Positions 11,136-22,780 of a stretch of DNA of 64,000 bases are shown piece after piece (within the stretch, counting starts at the first letter, position 1; every line of letters begins with the position of its first letter). Under the pieces are notes generated by a model, which worked only from the letters and a program-made list of their open reading frames with translations, had not been told where the DNA came from and did not search any database. This stretch comes from Aradus depressus (lineage: Eukaryota; Arthropoda; Insecta; Hemiptera; Aradidae): the NCBI GenBank assembly GCA_963662175.1, contig OY759218.1, positions 48,553,427 to 48,617,426 of the forward strand, written 5' to 3'. Made by a program: the position numbers and the translations under genes.

Positions 11136-11559
11136 ACTGGTAGAGAGCGAAATAGCACGAAAAATGGTGACATTCCTCAGCAACGCCGGGTACCGAAGTT
11201 AGTTTATTGTAAAATTGATCAAAGTTCGAAAATATAGGCTTAACTGCTGTTAATGAATTAAGATAAATTGTTCGAGTTTTTGTTTTGTCACTAATAAATG
11301 AGTCGGGGACATTATTAGCATTTTAAAGCAATTTGTAATAAAAAAAAAAAAAGCAACAAAAAAAACTACCTATATAAAATGTTGCAGATTAATTGAAAAT
11401 GATCAACCATGCAAATTTTTCCGAGCCAATTAGAATTATTTTAAATTTATTTCCTGCCTCTTATTATTGGGAATGTTTAAATTCTGACTTAATAAATATA
11501 CTGGGGACTCCGCGTAAAATTATATTTTTGATAAGTTTTTTAAAGATTTTTTTACATGG

Positions 11560-12110
11560 TCTTTGAGTTTAGCCCTGCCCTAATCTCCCCCTTCCCTTTG
11601 ACCCATTTGACTGAAAACCAATAAGTGCCGTCTTTACTGGGTTCTGATTACGCATATGAAATTTCGTGCCTATATAATCCACTATACCGGAAATTAACAT
11701 TTTCACAGACAGGAAATTTGTCTGTTTTTGGATTCAGGGGAAATGGGAAAACACGAAATTTTTTGATTAAATAATTTCCTCTGAACAACTCTTTTTCACA
11801 GGTAACAAAATGAAAAATGTGAATCATCGGCTAAGTATTTCCCTTCAAAGCCAATCGACCCTTTGGGCTAAAACTCAATATTTGACTTACCTAAATGATG
11901 GCTTCTGAGTCCTCATACTAAATTTTGCATCGATACATTCATTACATCGGCAGTTATTCGGATATTTAAGCCGAGCTCCTCTTCTTCTGTGAGCCTGCCC
12001 TTCCCTTCGACCGATTTCGTAGAACATTAGTAGGTACCATCCTTATGGGGTTTTGAATTAAAATATATAATTTCATGTCGATACATTCATTAAAACGGCT
12101 ATATTTTTTT
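11560..12110 (+). mobile_element. Two adjacent partial family A copies
   Basis: 11560-11775 holds the last module, the GTTTTTGGATTCAGG stretch and a cut-off tail. 11805-12110 begins with a decayed 5' end (GTGAATCATCGGC) and contains two modules. Confidence 0.7.
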
Positions 12111-12145
12111 CAGAAACTGACTTCTGAGAACAAAACAGAAAAAAA

Positions 12146-12597
12146 AGTGATGGGTGAATCAGGTGCAACTTCCCCAGCACGAATTAATCAACGAAGTTTT
12201 CACTCTCCGACCGTTTTAATCAATAGTTGACTTCTAAAGGGATTTCTTAATCATACACTAAATGGTATGTCAAAATATTCATTACATCGGCAGTTATTAT
12301 AATATTTGAGTTAAGCCCCACCATCCAATCCCCCTTTTTCCTTTGGCCGATTTGGCTGAAAATCAAAAGGTGTCATCCTGATGGGTTTCTGAATACGCTG
12401 ATAAAATTTGGTGTAGTTCCATTCCATTCATTCCGTTAGTTATTGTGTTCATAAATACACATATAGGAAATTGTTTTGTTTTTTTTCATTTTTGGAATCA
12501 GGGGTTCGGAAAACTTCAGGTGATGGAGGTGATTCTCAACATGGAACCGGTTACATAACTGTCCCTATACTTGGTATACCTGGGCAACTAAAACAAC
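12146..12597 (+). mobile_element. Family A copy with both ends
   Basis: 5' end GTGATGGGTGAATCAGGTGC. 3' end CATAACTGTCCCTATACTTG, then GTATACCTGGGCAACTAAAA, in which the hairpin is still recognisable. A mutation turned the usual GACCGATTACAT into GAACCGGTTACAT. Confidence 0.85.
12545..12552. promoter_or_regulatory. AACCGGTT, perfect Grainyhead-type site
   Basis: Palindromic AACCGGTT matches the known Grh/GRHL binding core. It lies in the 10-kb grh intron but inside a family A tail, so chance creation is likely. Confidence 0.25.
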
Positions 12598-12981
12598 ACA
12601 ATAGCTTCAATATGAGAAGTGGAAAGGAGAAATTATAGTATTTTGGATTTGTAATTTTAAAAATCTCTACCTCTTGTTGAATTACAGGGCTCATGCCATC
12701 ATTACTAGTCTCTCAGTTTTCCCCTCATATTTTGCAAACAATTGAAGCTATATTACTGAAATTGTGCACAAAGTAAAAGTCAGACACGATAAATAGCCCA
12801 GCCATAAATCGATGTGGCAAAAATAATATGGGAAACAGATTATATTCAGTTAAATAAATACTGTGTTTTCAGGTTAAAGATGATAGATATCCTGCTTAAA
12901 TAACATCTATACTTAATTATTTATTATATTTAACTTATCCAAATCATTTGTTCAACATCACTTCCAATGAGTTTGTAAAAT

Positions 12982-13345
12982 GAAAATTGGTCGGTGAATC
13001 ACCGGCAATGTACTTCCCCAGAACGAATTAACCAATTAACGTTTCGCTCCCCCTCCAAAACCAGACGACCGTTTGCGCTAATATTAAACAGTTGACTTAC
13101 ATAGGGGCTCCTAAAACCTCACACTAAATTTTGTATAGATAAATACATTATATTGACAGTTATTAGGGTTTTTGAATTGAGCCCCCCCCCCCCCCCCCCC
13201 CCCCCCCCTGATCCCCCCTTCTCTTCTGCCGATTCAGCTGAAAATTAATGAGTGTCGTCCTTATGAGATTTTTGAATTCACATATGACATTACGTGTCGA
13301 TACATTCATTACAACGGCAGTTATTGAAGTTTTTGAGCGGAAGAG
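12982..13345 (+). mobile_element. Family A copy with expanded C tract
   Basis: 5' end TTGGTCGGTGAATCACCGGC then GTACTTCCCCAG. In the first module the C tract after TTGAATTGAG is expanded to about 26 uninterrupted C (13183-13208). Truncated in the next module. Confidence 0.85.
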
Positions 13346-13359
13346 TGATTTTTCTTATG

Positions 13360-13460
13360 ATTTATCATATTATTTTGTACATACTTTTCCGTATTTTGTT
13401 TTATGATTTCTTTATGTATTTTGTACATACTTTTCCGTATTTTGTTTTATGATTTCTTTA
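13360..13460. repeat. 52-bp tandem duplication
   Basis: ATTTTGTACATACTTTTCCG then TATTTTGTTTTATGATTTC occurs twice in direct succession; a T-rich, low-complexity stretch continues to about 13690. Confidence 0.85.
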
Positions 13461-13739
13461 TGTATTTTACTTTTTTCACATTTATTTAATTTAGTCTTAC
13501 TATTTATATTTCTTTATTTTGTAATTATTATTTTGTTTATATGTATATTACTATTATGTTTATATATATATTACTATTATTTTATTTTTTCTTATTTTGT
13601 TTATATTGCCATTTATTATTTTATATTTTTTATACTCACTGTTATCAAATTTACTCGTGGTTCTATTTTAACTGATTGTAAATATATCAAATAAAAAAAA
13701 AAAATTAATAAATAAAAAAAATAAAAATAAAAAAAAAAG

Positions 13740-14070
13740 AGGAGAGAGGGAGAGAGAGTGATCTGCACGAAAGTGGTTAATAGAAGGAAGTCCTGTAATG
13801 ACCACATAATTTTTTATTTTTTAATAAAAAACTACCAGTAATAAAAAAATATAAAATAGTTCGTTCCTTTGATAAAAATTTAAACATTACATTAAAATAT
13901 TTCCTACGTAAATTTATTTAACAATCTTTGGGCGCTATAACTTTGTTGCGATTGTTCCAATCAGCGATTGGAAATTTAATAAGGAACAATTTTGGTAAGA
14001 ACCATTATTTCGATAGGGCTAACCCTTCTCGCGTAAATGTAGGATACATCTAAAATAATGAGTTTCAAAA
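13740..14070 (+). repeat. Family D copy, 5' part
   Basis: Shares AGTGATCTGCACGAAAGTG, ATGACCACATA, AAACTACCAGTAATAAAA and GCGCTATAACTTTGTTGCGA in order with copies at 39.2, 41.8, 43.2, 57.0 and 63.3 kb. Non-coding. Confidence 0.75.
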
Positions 14071-14084
14071 CGACGTTTTATATG

Positions 14085-14325
14085 TGTATTCAGAACCACA
14101 TAATGACGACACCTATTGATTTTTTAGCCAAATCCGCCGAAGGAAAAGAGGAGATAGGGAGTCTTAACTGAAATTACTAATACTGCCGATGTAATGAATG
14201 AATTGATACAAAATCTAGTATGTGGATTCAGACATGCAAGAACAAAAGTCAAATATTGATTAAAACGGTCGATTGGTGATGGACACAGAGACACCTTATT
14301 GCTGGTGATTCATCGACCACTCGTT
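14085..14325 (-). mobile_element. Family A piece, inverted
   Basis: Inverted modules ending in the inverted 5' terminus GGTGATTCATCGACCACTCG. Confidence 0.75.
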
Positions 14326-14407
14326 GTTATATGTTGTTCGCAGAAGTTAGTTGCTTCTTTTGCTGTCAAAATATAGAGACCAATGGAAAAGGGTAGATAT
14401 GGGGGGA

Positions 14408-14725
14408 GCTTAACACAAAACTTTAATAACTGACGTAATGAATGTATTGACACGAAATTTCATTTGTAAATTTAAATCCCTATAAAGACAACACATATCT
14501 ATTTTCAGCTTAATCAACAGAAGGGGAGGGGGGATCGGAGTGAGGCTCAACTCAAAAATCCCAATAACTGCCCATGGAATGAATTTATGGACATGAAATT
14601 TTATATTTGGATTCAAAATGCCAAAAGGGCGGAAGTTGGGGGGACCAGGGAAGAGGGGCTCGACTTCATGCTGGGCAAGTACAAAAGCGGAGATACATCG
14701 ACCACTTTTCTAGGCGTGTCAAAAT
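14408..14725 (-). mobile_element. Family A piece, inverted
   Basis: Two inverted modules, then a decayed inverted 5' end (GCTGGGCAAGTACAAAAGCG then ATCGACCACTTTT). Confidence 0.7.
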
Positions 14726-15241
14726 AAGAGATTTTCGCTCGGTCAATGAGAAGAGAGAGAGAAAAAAAAAACTGGACGCCATTACGCATTTTTAAATTCT
14801 CGACAGGCTGTCTAACGGGAACTCACATAACATTTTTCTTGACCGTTAGGGCCATGAGGTTGACACGCTACGGATTAAAAATCCCCCTATTTTCAAATTT
14901 TATTATTATAATTTCGTTCTCCACTTTTTTTTTTTTTTTTTTAAATCGTTCTGATTTTCTCTTCATTAGCATATAAGATAATCAATGATTATTTTCTATG
15001 CATTTATTTTAATTAATCAAATGTAAAATAAGAGAAAACTTGAAAAATCTCCGACATGTTTTTTTAAAAGGTCAGCAAAAAAATTTCTCTTCCTGTCCTT
15101 ACAATACAAACAGGATACATTTTATTTGAAGATATCTGTATTTTTTTATATTATTTAAATGCAGATGCAAAGAGAGATACGAAACTCAGTCTTTACTAAG
15201 TAACAGAAGCAGTACATATAGAAGTAAGACGCTAATCTGGT

Positions 15242-15583
15242 GAGGGCGCTGGTAGCTCAGATGTAGCATGCTAGTCTTGAGCTCAAGATCCCGGGTTCGA
15301 AACCAGGCCGAGGCCCTTAGGTTTATATCTGGGAGGTGAACAAAACTTTAAGCATGCCATCCTTCGGATGAGACGTTAAGCGATGGTTCCGAGCATGTAC
15401 GATGTCAGGTAGGTAGTCGATAAAGACCCCTACATTAAGTAAATAAAAATTTAGGGTAGGCAAACTTGTAGGCAAAATTTAGGACTCCCACTGTAGAGTC
15501 GGGCTCATGTCCACTAGAGCGACGAAAGAGCGCTCTGATAGTAGATGATATGACCTCGTAGTTAAGGCCCGGGCTTGAGTCAC
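15242..15583 (+). mobile_element. tRNA-derived SINE, near full length
   Basis: A box GGTAGCTCAGATGTAGCATG and B-like box GGTTCGAAACC. Body and 3' end (AAGGCCCGGGCTTGAGTCAC) match the family. I found no clear flanking duplication. Confidence 0.85.
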
Positions 15584-17784
15584 AACCTTCTGTGACTCAA
15601 ATTAAATAAATTGAATGAAACACTATAATATACTTTATTATAATTCTATTATAATATAATCTTTCTCCGTCCAAGAAAAATATGTAATTATTATTTTATA
15701 ATTATTTTTATTATAATATACTTCTGTCAGATGATGGGTTCAAAAGCATAACGTAAATTTTAAAAAAAATACTAATATATTATATTCCAAAACAGTCCTG
15801 AGACCGGTCGTCACTAATCCGAATGAAACCTGGGTCCTGACGAAAGTTGTAAGTCCACTTCACTTTTAAACTTCGTGCTGACGATGGCGTATGTCAGGTC
15901 AAGAAACCGGTGGTATACTTCATGTATTTATTTTTGTGGAATTAGACAATATAACTGTTTCGTTTTCGATTTTAGTGACGTAATTGAAAATTTGTGTGGA
16001 AAAAACTATAGAAAATATACTTTGAGATAATTGTTGATATTGTAAGTTTTACTTCCCAAGCTTTACGAAGTAATCGATCAGAAATGTGTTCCTCAGTTTT
16101 CAACGGAATTTCATGTTTTACGATAACTCCCGTTTTATCTAAAATTTGGAGAGACAAAATTCCGTGTCAGCAGCATTATTTTAACGCGGTTGAATCTAAT
16201 GTACCGGTGTACAAATTGAACCAAAAACGTTGACCATGATTTGATAAAAAAAAAAGTATTTTAAACCAAATTGGTTAACAATTAATAATACAGGCAATTT
16301 TCTTTATTTAAAATGTTTTCTGTTTTGCAGTATGTGTACTATTACTACATCATGCAAAATTTCATCCTTGTCGGATAAGCAGTTTTCACGGCTCAAAAGT
16401 TTGTCGTAGAAGAGGAGAGAAATACAGACTCATGGACGAAAACGTAAGTTTTTCTAGTTTTGATAGCAAAAGGTGAGTGGCTCACTCTGCTGCTTTTGTT
16501 AGATGTAATTGAAGGCAACAATTTGTATTCTTTAATTTTAATCTATAACTAAAGATCAATGCATGTGGAGCTAGCCTCTCTCTGAGGTATGGAAACCCGA
16601 CCTGTTCTACGGTCTGGACCGGTGTGAGGTTAGCCTTGACTTCTTCATTGATTATCTGGTAATGAGGCTCCCTCCACAACCTTTTTGGCATATTTTGCCA
16701 TTTTCTATTGATGTGGTGAACATTCTAGTACAAAAACACAATCTCTCTCTCTCAAAAAAAAAAAAAAAAAAAAAAAAAATGGATATAGGCCCTTTCGCTG
16801 CTGTTTTAATTAATTTTTTAAATAATAAAATTGAACAAATAAGTTTTTGAAATATAGCCTATCCCATCTGGATCTTTCCTCCCTTCCCACAGGACAACAA
16901 CCTACCACAACTCCTTCCTTATCCAGACTAACTCCTTCTCCAGATTCGTCATGTTCCTACTCTTCTTTCATTTAAATCCCTACTTATCTGGTATCTCCTA
17001 ACTCAGCAAACCTAAGATTCTATGGGATAGTTCTCGTCTTCCTATAAGTCTCTCACTCCACTGGATAGATTGTTACTCTACAGTTTCATCTGCCCAGTTG
17101 GAACATAACTTGGTTATCACTTCTTAACACATATTTCAAATATGATCCTGATAATCTCTCTGACCTCTGTTTTTCTTTATAATTACTCATTATTATTATT
17201 ACTTTGTTTTCATGGATTTTTCTTTAGATTATTTTCATTGTTTAAATTGCTCGACATCAACAATTATTGTTTGTTCAGTTAATTCTTAGAAGCTCCTTTT
17301 CTTTTTCTATTTTTATTCTATCTCAGTTGGCTGATACTTGTATTATTTTGTTTATTTCTTATGTTATTATTCTTAAAGTATTGAAGTCCTAGAATAATAA
17401 TTATTTTTCAATTGATTTCACAAAAAAATGAACACAATCTACTTCCGATTAACCGGAGTAATGATGAGGGTACTTAGTTAAAAGAAAATCACGGTTAATC
17501 CAAAGGCTTTCATAAACACGGATGTTTTTCTTTGAAAATGTAGGCTAATGAGGTTAAATGATGACGAGAATCCAGCTGAGAAATATTCATTCATTAATAA
17601 AACCTTACTTTTACTGGAATTTTACTCCACTTTTTCCTCTCCACTCATTCATCTCTTCCTGTGAGATAAAAAGTAACTTCATTAGAAAATTACGCCATTC
17701 ATTCGTTCATTGCTCGTAATGTTAATTTTAAAATTTTTAATTTAAACATTTTCATCATCACGAGAATAACCCGGTTAAGAGATA
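15584..17784. other. Largely unclassified intron DNA
   Basis: 15800-15965 contains a decayed hammerhead-like motif with the shared tail GTGGAATTAGACAATATAA. 16480-16700 is a balanced-composition stretch with an open minus frame of 69 codons but no recognisable motif. A CT run and about 27 A stand at 16740-16780. 16860-17350 is pyrimidine-rich single-copy DNA. No gene supported. Confidence 0.5.
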
Positions 17785-18515
17785 GGAGTTTCAGCCAAAT
17801 ACACCAAAGGGAAGGGGGAGATTAGGGGGGGAGGCTTAACACAAAAACTCTAATAACTGCAGTTGTCATGAACGTTTTGACACGAAATTTCATATGTATT
17901 TTAATATATCTATATTATACCTGTTAATTTTCAGCTAAATCAACCGAAGGGGAGGATAGGAACAGATATGAAATTTCATAATTTAAATTCAAACCCCCTG
18001 CTGGGACCAATCAACTTTCCACAGAATCGGTCGATGGGCAGGCCATGTGCAGAGGATGCAGGAGGCTGAACCCCCACGAAGACTGATGCTAGTGATCGCG
18101 GAGGGAAACAGAGGACGAGGAAGACCCAGGAAGAGATGGATGGACGCAGTCGATGGGGATGCAAGGAACCTTCGGATGCAAAACTGGAGAACTCTTGCGC
18201 TGGACAGGAAACTTTGGGGGAAGTCTCTGGAGGAGGCCAAGTCTCGAATAGAGCTGAAGCGCCGATGATGATGACAGAATGGGTTGAAGGGAAGGGGGGG
18301 TCAAAAGAAGGGGTGCTCAACTAAAACACCCCACAAACTGCCCAGATAATGAACTTATCGACACAAAATTTAGTATGAGAATTCAAAAACTACTATATAA
18401 GTCAAATATTGAGTTTTAGCCCAAATGGTCGATTGGCTTTGGAGAGAGAGCGAAAATATAATTGATTAATTCGTGCTGGGGAAGTACATAACGGGTGATT
18501 CACCGACCAGGTTTT
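17785..18515 (-). mobile_element. Family A copy, inverted, interrupted by a LINE fragment
   Basis: Inverted modules at 17785-17995 and 18280-18460 and inverted 5' terminus GGGTGATTCACCGACCAGG near 18495-18512. The reading order continues across the LINE piece, so the LINE sequence was inserted into, or exchanged with, the middle of this copy. Confidence 0.75.
18013..18280 (+). pseudogene. Non-LTR retrotransposon (LINE) reverse-transcriptase tail fragment
   Basis: The plus strand reads RIGRWAGHVQRM, then a proline and arginine stretch, GRGRPRKRWMDAV, and NWRTLALDRKLWGKSLEEAK before a stop at 18266-18268. The order W-x-GHV-x-RM, G-R-GRP-R-RW-D and NWR-x-x-A-x-DR-x-x-W is the typical carboxy-terminal tail that follows the reverse-transcriptase domain in Jockey/CR1-like LINE proteins (family knowledge). 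No catalytic domain is present: about 85 residues of a protein that is normally near 900 or more. The piece sits inside an inverted family A copy, about 310 bp from the 18.6-kb grh exon. It is a 5'-truncated dead fragment; the exact clade cannot be told. Confidence 0.75.
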
Positions 18516-18591
18516 TGCAATGGAACAGATCATCTATTATCTAATAGGCGATGAACTAAAATACTATCTCTAAGGTAGATGAGTGTATTAC

Positions 18592-18882
18592 CTGTTGAAT
18601 GGCAGCTTGGTCTCTGGGAGTGATGGCATCTGCTCCGATCCCGCTGTCCGGCGATGGAAGGTCCACCGTTAGACCTGCAGCAGCTATGACTCCCTTGTTG
18701 TGGTAGGCCGACTGTCGAACATAGCGCTCCACGAAGGAGGCGGTCGTGGCACCGGGGTCTCCAGGTTCTCCGAAGGAGGGCACCTGACGCAGCTGGGCTC
18801 CATAGGACTGCTCACTGAAGTACTCTCGGTAATAAGGCTCCGGGAAGGCGGGGGCACGGGAACTGACGTAGCCCGAACTACC
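18592..18882 (-). CDS. grh: Grainyhead exon: DLPSPDSGIG region
   Basis: Exactly 97 codons (residues 232-328), phase 0 at both ends; acceptor CCTCAG before 18882, donor CAG/GTAATA after 18592. The first half is rich in Tyr, Pro, Ser and Glu. The second half carries FVERYVRQSAYHNKG and VDLPSPDSGIGADAITPRDQ and ends in AAIQQ, which leads directly into SFDYTEIC of the next exon. I believe this stretch is conserved among insect Grh proteins, but I could not align it. The reading frame stays open past the donor site into intron (HSSTLEIVF), which is an artefact. As with the preceding exon, the symmetric phase would allow exon skipping without a frameshift. Confidence 0.85.
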
Positions 18883-18899
18883 CTGAGGACAGAACAAAC

Positions 18900-19890
18900 C
18901 AACTAGATATAGTATAATGTTCTACTCCAAACTGTACTATATACATAGGTACTTCAAGATGACGGCCTTTCAAAATGGTGTTTATAAAATTCTTGTGTTA
19001 CATCGGTTCCATTTGTATCAATTTCCCAGCATATAGAGAAGATATGGTAATGGATCCGAAAATATAAATCAACATTTTCAACATATTTTATGTTTCAACG
19101 TTACTTACAGTAGTTTTACACTATTTTTGAAAATAAGGATGTATAAGTCTCTCGAAGCGTATCAACGTCAGTATAAAGCGAAATAAATTTTATCAAATTC
19201 GGTTCAGCGGTTTTTTCGTTTACACAAAAAGAATGCAAAAAAGTCGATTTTAGGATTTTTTGAAAAAGATTTATCCGATATAATTTGTTCTGGTGGCAAT
19301 CGATACTTTGAAATATCAGAAATTTTCATAGAGTTGTTATCAAATAACATCTCATTGTTTTTATAAAATTAAAAAAATAATAAAAAACATCAAATAACCA
19401 ATATTAATAACGAATAAGAGAATGAATCGAATAATATTTATTTTATTGACTTTTCGCTTACACTTCTGTGTTATTGTTATTAATTTTTTTAAATTTTATT
19501 ACGCATTATGCATTGTTATATAATGATATACTATATTTTATTGAATAGGAGTATATATATTGATAATATTTGAAGGTTCACACTATTTTATGATATGTTA
19601 TATTTTTTTTTATTAAGTGTTTCACAATATCTCTCCCTGCAGAAAATGTTAAGTACCATGCAGAAATATGTTAGGTGCATATGATTTGCAAAATTTAATT
19701 GGCTTTCATATGAAATGATAAAAACGTTAGTTGGATGAATTAGAGCGGAAATGCAGCGTTTTGAACTTGAGAAAGTCACTAGTTTCCTGTACCAATGCAT
19801 ACTTTCACAAGTTCAAAAGGAGAAGGAGGGGAACATCTGATCAGAATAAGAATGCTCCCGCCTCCAATCTAAGTTATTAGAAGAATGATG
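18900..19890. other. grh intron between the 19.9-kb and 18.6-kb exons
   Basis: AT-rich. 19185-19240 (AAATTCGGTTCAGCGGTTTT) resembles the non-coding end of some arthropod retroelements. 19610-19665 (AAGTGTTTCACAATATCTCT) recurs near 2690, 35620 and 44935. Nothing coding. Confidence 0.5.
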
Positions 19891-19900
19891 CCGTCCCTAC

Positions 19901-20194
19901 CTGGGTTGGGTGGTACTGATGCTGGGTGTAAGGGATGGGGGAGGGTGACCCGCTACCCTGCTGACCTCCGAAGATGTGTGCTCCGTAGCCGAGTCCTGAC
20001 TTGAGACCCTCCCCAGAAATGATCTCTATCGGGGTGGTATCCTGCCCCATCAGAGAGGAGGTGGAAGATGCCCGGCTCTGACCCGGAGATCCGACAAACT
20101 CGTCCTTGATGGAGGCTCCGGAGCTGGTGTTGTTGTTGTTGACAACATCCACCACCAGATCCTGATGTCCTGTTCCCGAGGTCACTAGCACCAC
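19901..20194 (-). CDS. grh: Grainyhead exon: variable activation region
   Basis: Exactly 98 codons (residues 134-231), phase 0 at both ends, with acceptor TTGCAG before 20194 and donor GTAGGG after 19901. The protein is low in hydrophobic blocks and rich in Ser, Gly, Asn and Gln, with a short Asn run, as expected for the disordered activation region of Grh proteins. IKDE (20110-20099) is a second SUMO-type consensus. I recognise no folded domain. Assignment rests on position between two recognisable grh exons 413 bp and 1018 bp away, on matching phase, and on a GC content well above the surrounding intron. It could be an alternatively used exon, since both ends are in phase 0 and skipping would keep the frame. 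Confidence 0.8.
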
Positions 20195-20607
20195 CTGCAA
20201 TAGAGAGGAACAGAGCTTGTAGTCAAAAGTCTCATAGGCAGAAGCCGGGCACAAACTTATCTAATTCCGAGACACTTCCATGAGGTCTATAAATCTGATA
20301 GTTCGAATCTAGGTTAAGGAACATAGTACAGATCAGGGGAAAAATTCAAACTAACTGAAATTCTTGATGTTGCCTTCGAAGTGTTAAAAATTGATAAACC
20401 TCCCTGTATTATTACTTCAACGGATACGTTAAGTAGTAAGAAGAACCCAATAGCAAGGTTTCGTCCCATCGGGGCAGTCACTAGGGCTGACGGGCACAAA
20501 CTCTCCCTTCACTTTCTAGGAACAATCCCAGGATAAGAAAGGCTCCAGGCTCCTACCTCTTCCCTATTATGGCATATCCCCTTCCCATAGGCTAGCTAAT
20601 GTCTCAC

Positions 20608-20812
20608 CTTGTGTCCATGGTCCTTCTCCTTCGGATGATGACTCAGGTCCTCCGGTTCTCTTTTCACTTCCTCACCACCTCCACTACTGCCTCCTCCGCC
20701 ACCCAAGAACAATCCCTGGATCTCAGACAAAGGTTCTAAGCTATTGACTCCGTTGGCTCCCTTCAGCTGAGAGCTCAGGATGGAACCTCCACTTCCGCCC
20801 CCTCCTGATCCC
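20608..20812 (-). CDS. grh: Grainyhead exon: Gly-rich linker and VKREPEDL motif
   Basis: A strong acceptor (T-rich tract then CAG) precedes 20812 and a GTGAGA donor follows 20608. The exon supplies one base that completes the split codon left by the 49.5-kb exon (giving Pro), then 68 codons (residues 66-133 counted from Met 49695), and ends in phase 0. It contains two glycine/serine runs, the segment LSEIQGLFLG, and VKREPEDL. From memory, Drosophila Grh has a very similar LS-x-x-EIQGFLLG stretch and an IKREPEDL stretch before its DNA-binding region, so order and content both fit. VKRE (20667-20656) matches the SUMO acceptor consensus. An alternative exon within the 28.7-kb upstream intron cannot be excluded, but none is visible. 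Confidence 0.85.
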
Positions 20813-20829
20813 CTGAAAAACAAATACAA

Positions 20830-21189
20830 ACAAAAACCAAGTTAGTATTAAGGAAAATATTTTTAAAAAATTGTAAAAATCTAATTTTTTCTCATTATTA
20901 AAAAAAAAATTAGTTTAATTACTGGTCATATGGTGTAAATCTAACATTTTTGTGATGACTGAAACCGAACATAAAAAAAAAAGAACCCAGTAAATTGAGC
21001 GTCAAAAATCACTCATGGCGTACCGAGTCGTGGTATCAAAACAGTCAGACGAACTATATAGAAACGACAAATATCGTTTCTGATTTTCAGAAGATTATAT
21101 GTCATTCGAACAAGTCTGTAAGATTTTAACGGATTTATACAGAAACCAGCTTAAGCGCTCACCTGATTACTAAGACCTACTGAAACATT
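20830..21189. other. Intron DNA, nothing recognised
   Basis: Left end of the 28.7-kb grh intron. AT-rich with A tracts; no repeat or exon signal seen. Confidence 0.5.
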
Positions 21190-21480
21190 CACCATAATAT
21201 CATCCTATGAACCCGTTTTGCTTTGACAGATTTTACTGAAATTCAATAAGAGTAGTCTTTAGAAGTTTCTGGATTCACATATAAAATTTCGTGTCGATAC
21301 ATTTATTATTTCGGGAGTTATCGTGTCCACAAACACACACACACAGACAGAAAGATTTTGTTTCTTATTTGGAATCTGGAGGTCGGAAAACATGAAATTC
21401 CGTTGAAAACTCCGCATCAAATTTTTGACAGATTACATAACTTCCCCTCTACTTTGTATACTTGACGATTTAGTTGGGTG
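21190..21480 (+). mobile_element. Family A copy, 3' half
   Basis: Last module, ACACACACACACAGACAG stretch, CATGAAATTCCGTTGAAAAC, ACATAACTTCCCCTCTACTT. The closing half of the hairpin is damaged. Confidence 0.8.
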
Positions 21481-21957
21481 GCCGAAAAAGGTTGTAAACC
21501 GTCGTTATATAGTCAGAAGAATACGGCGAAGGTTATAACGAATTCATTGTGTTAATCACAAAATTAGAATATGAAGATTCTCTCATAGGTTCATCAAAGC
21601 AGTAAAAACTAGTCAGACATGTTTTTTTTTGTACCGGAGGTAACAAACATATGCTCGTTTCGCATACATCACTTACATTGAGAACGGCAAAGATAAAAAA
21701 AAACAAGAAGACAAGGTTCAAATCCGGTTTTGGTTTGGAGCTACCTGAGGCGAGCAATGGTAGTACGGGGTACGGAGTACGGTACAAAAAGTAGATAGGA
21801 TCAAGTCTGGCAACATACACGTAACGTAACGTACCTACTTGAGATATATACGAGTAGGTCTCTATCATATCATTGTATTTAGTCTAATACAGTCGGAATA
21901 GTTTATAGCAACATCGCTTGGAAGACCACATGAGTTCTGTTTCCAACACATCTCAAA

Positions 21958-22780
21958 AAAGTTGTCGGTGAACCAATGAATCAATGTACCTCCCCAGAAT
22001 TAGTTAATTCAGTTTTTATTCTCCCTCCAAAACCAATCGACCATTTGAATTTTGAACTATTTGGTTATTAGGGTTTTTAAATCGAGCTCCCACCCCCTCC
22101 CCTCCCCCCCCCCCCCTCCGCTGGTCCCCCTTCCCTTCAGCCGATCCCGAGGAAAATTTATAGATGTTCTGTGTCGATACACGTAGAAAACTATATTCTT
22201 GCGGCAAGAAGGTATCTTCTTGACATTATCTTCTTACAGAATTAAATTTAAAAAAATCCTCCATACTTTATATAACTTGGGTAGTAAAACTCTATTCTTA
22301 TCGAGAGAATCACCTAGTGGTGTTTACTATACCCTATCACCGACTGGTGTCTACTGTTCCCTATCACCGACACAAAATTCAGAATACAACTTTTTTGCCG
22401 CAAGGAGAAATTTCCTTTGCCGCAAGAACATTTTTTCTTGTCACAAGAATATTATTATTCTTGCCGCAAGAATATATTTTTCTCTGTGTACATTCATTAC
22501 AACGGCAGTTACTAGAACTTTTGTGTCCTCCTAATCCCCTTCCCCTTTCTGCCGATTTGGCTGGAAATCAATGGGTGTCGTCCTGGATGGTTCTGAATAC
22601 ACATATAATAGTTCATGTCGATACATTCATTCTATTGGGAGCTATCGTGTACACCGATAAACAGACATATTTTTCTCATTTTCAGGGGTGAAACATGAAA
22701 TTCTGCTAAAAACACAAGATCAAATTTCTGACCGATTACATAACACCCCCTATACTTCATATAACTGGGAAAGTAAAAAG
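21958..22780 (+). mobile_element. Family A copy, near full length (about 820 bp)
   Basis: 5' end GTTGTCGGTGAACCAATG; C-rich module (22080-22130); an aberrant insert at 22195-22480 with several TTCTTGCCGCAAGAA-like repeats; last module; 3' tail ATAACACCCCCTATACTTC and ACTGGGAAAGTAAAA. Confidence 0.85.
22195..22475. repeat. Short TTCTTGCGGCAAGAA-type inverted motifs inside family A
   Basis: ATTCTTGCGGCAAGAA (22196-22211), GCCGCAAGGAGAAATTTC, GCCGCAAGAACATTTTTTC and CTTGCCGCAAGAATA occur within 280 bp, together with a TATCACCGACTGG / TATCACCGACACA direct repeat. Not seen in other family A copies. Confidence 0.7.

Noticed and set aside
13449..13807. Hydrophobic frames rich in Phe, Ile, Tyr and Leu
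   Set aside because: Low-complexity T-rich DNA; looks like membrane segments only because of composition.
18089..18320. Minus-strand open frames opposite the LINE tail
   Set aside because: Shadows of the plus-strand LINE reading frame; no recognisable motif.
18622..18651. DSGIG in the 18.6-kb exon as a beta-TrCP degron
   Set aside because: The second phosphorylatable Ser required by the DSGxxS pattern is absent.
18684..18906. Frames on both strands overlapping the 18.6-kb exon
   Set aside because: Shadow frames of a GC-rich coding exon.
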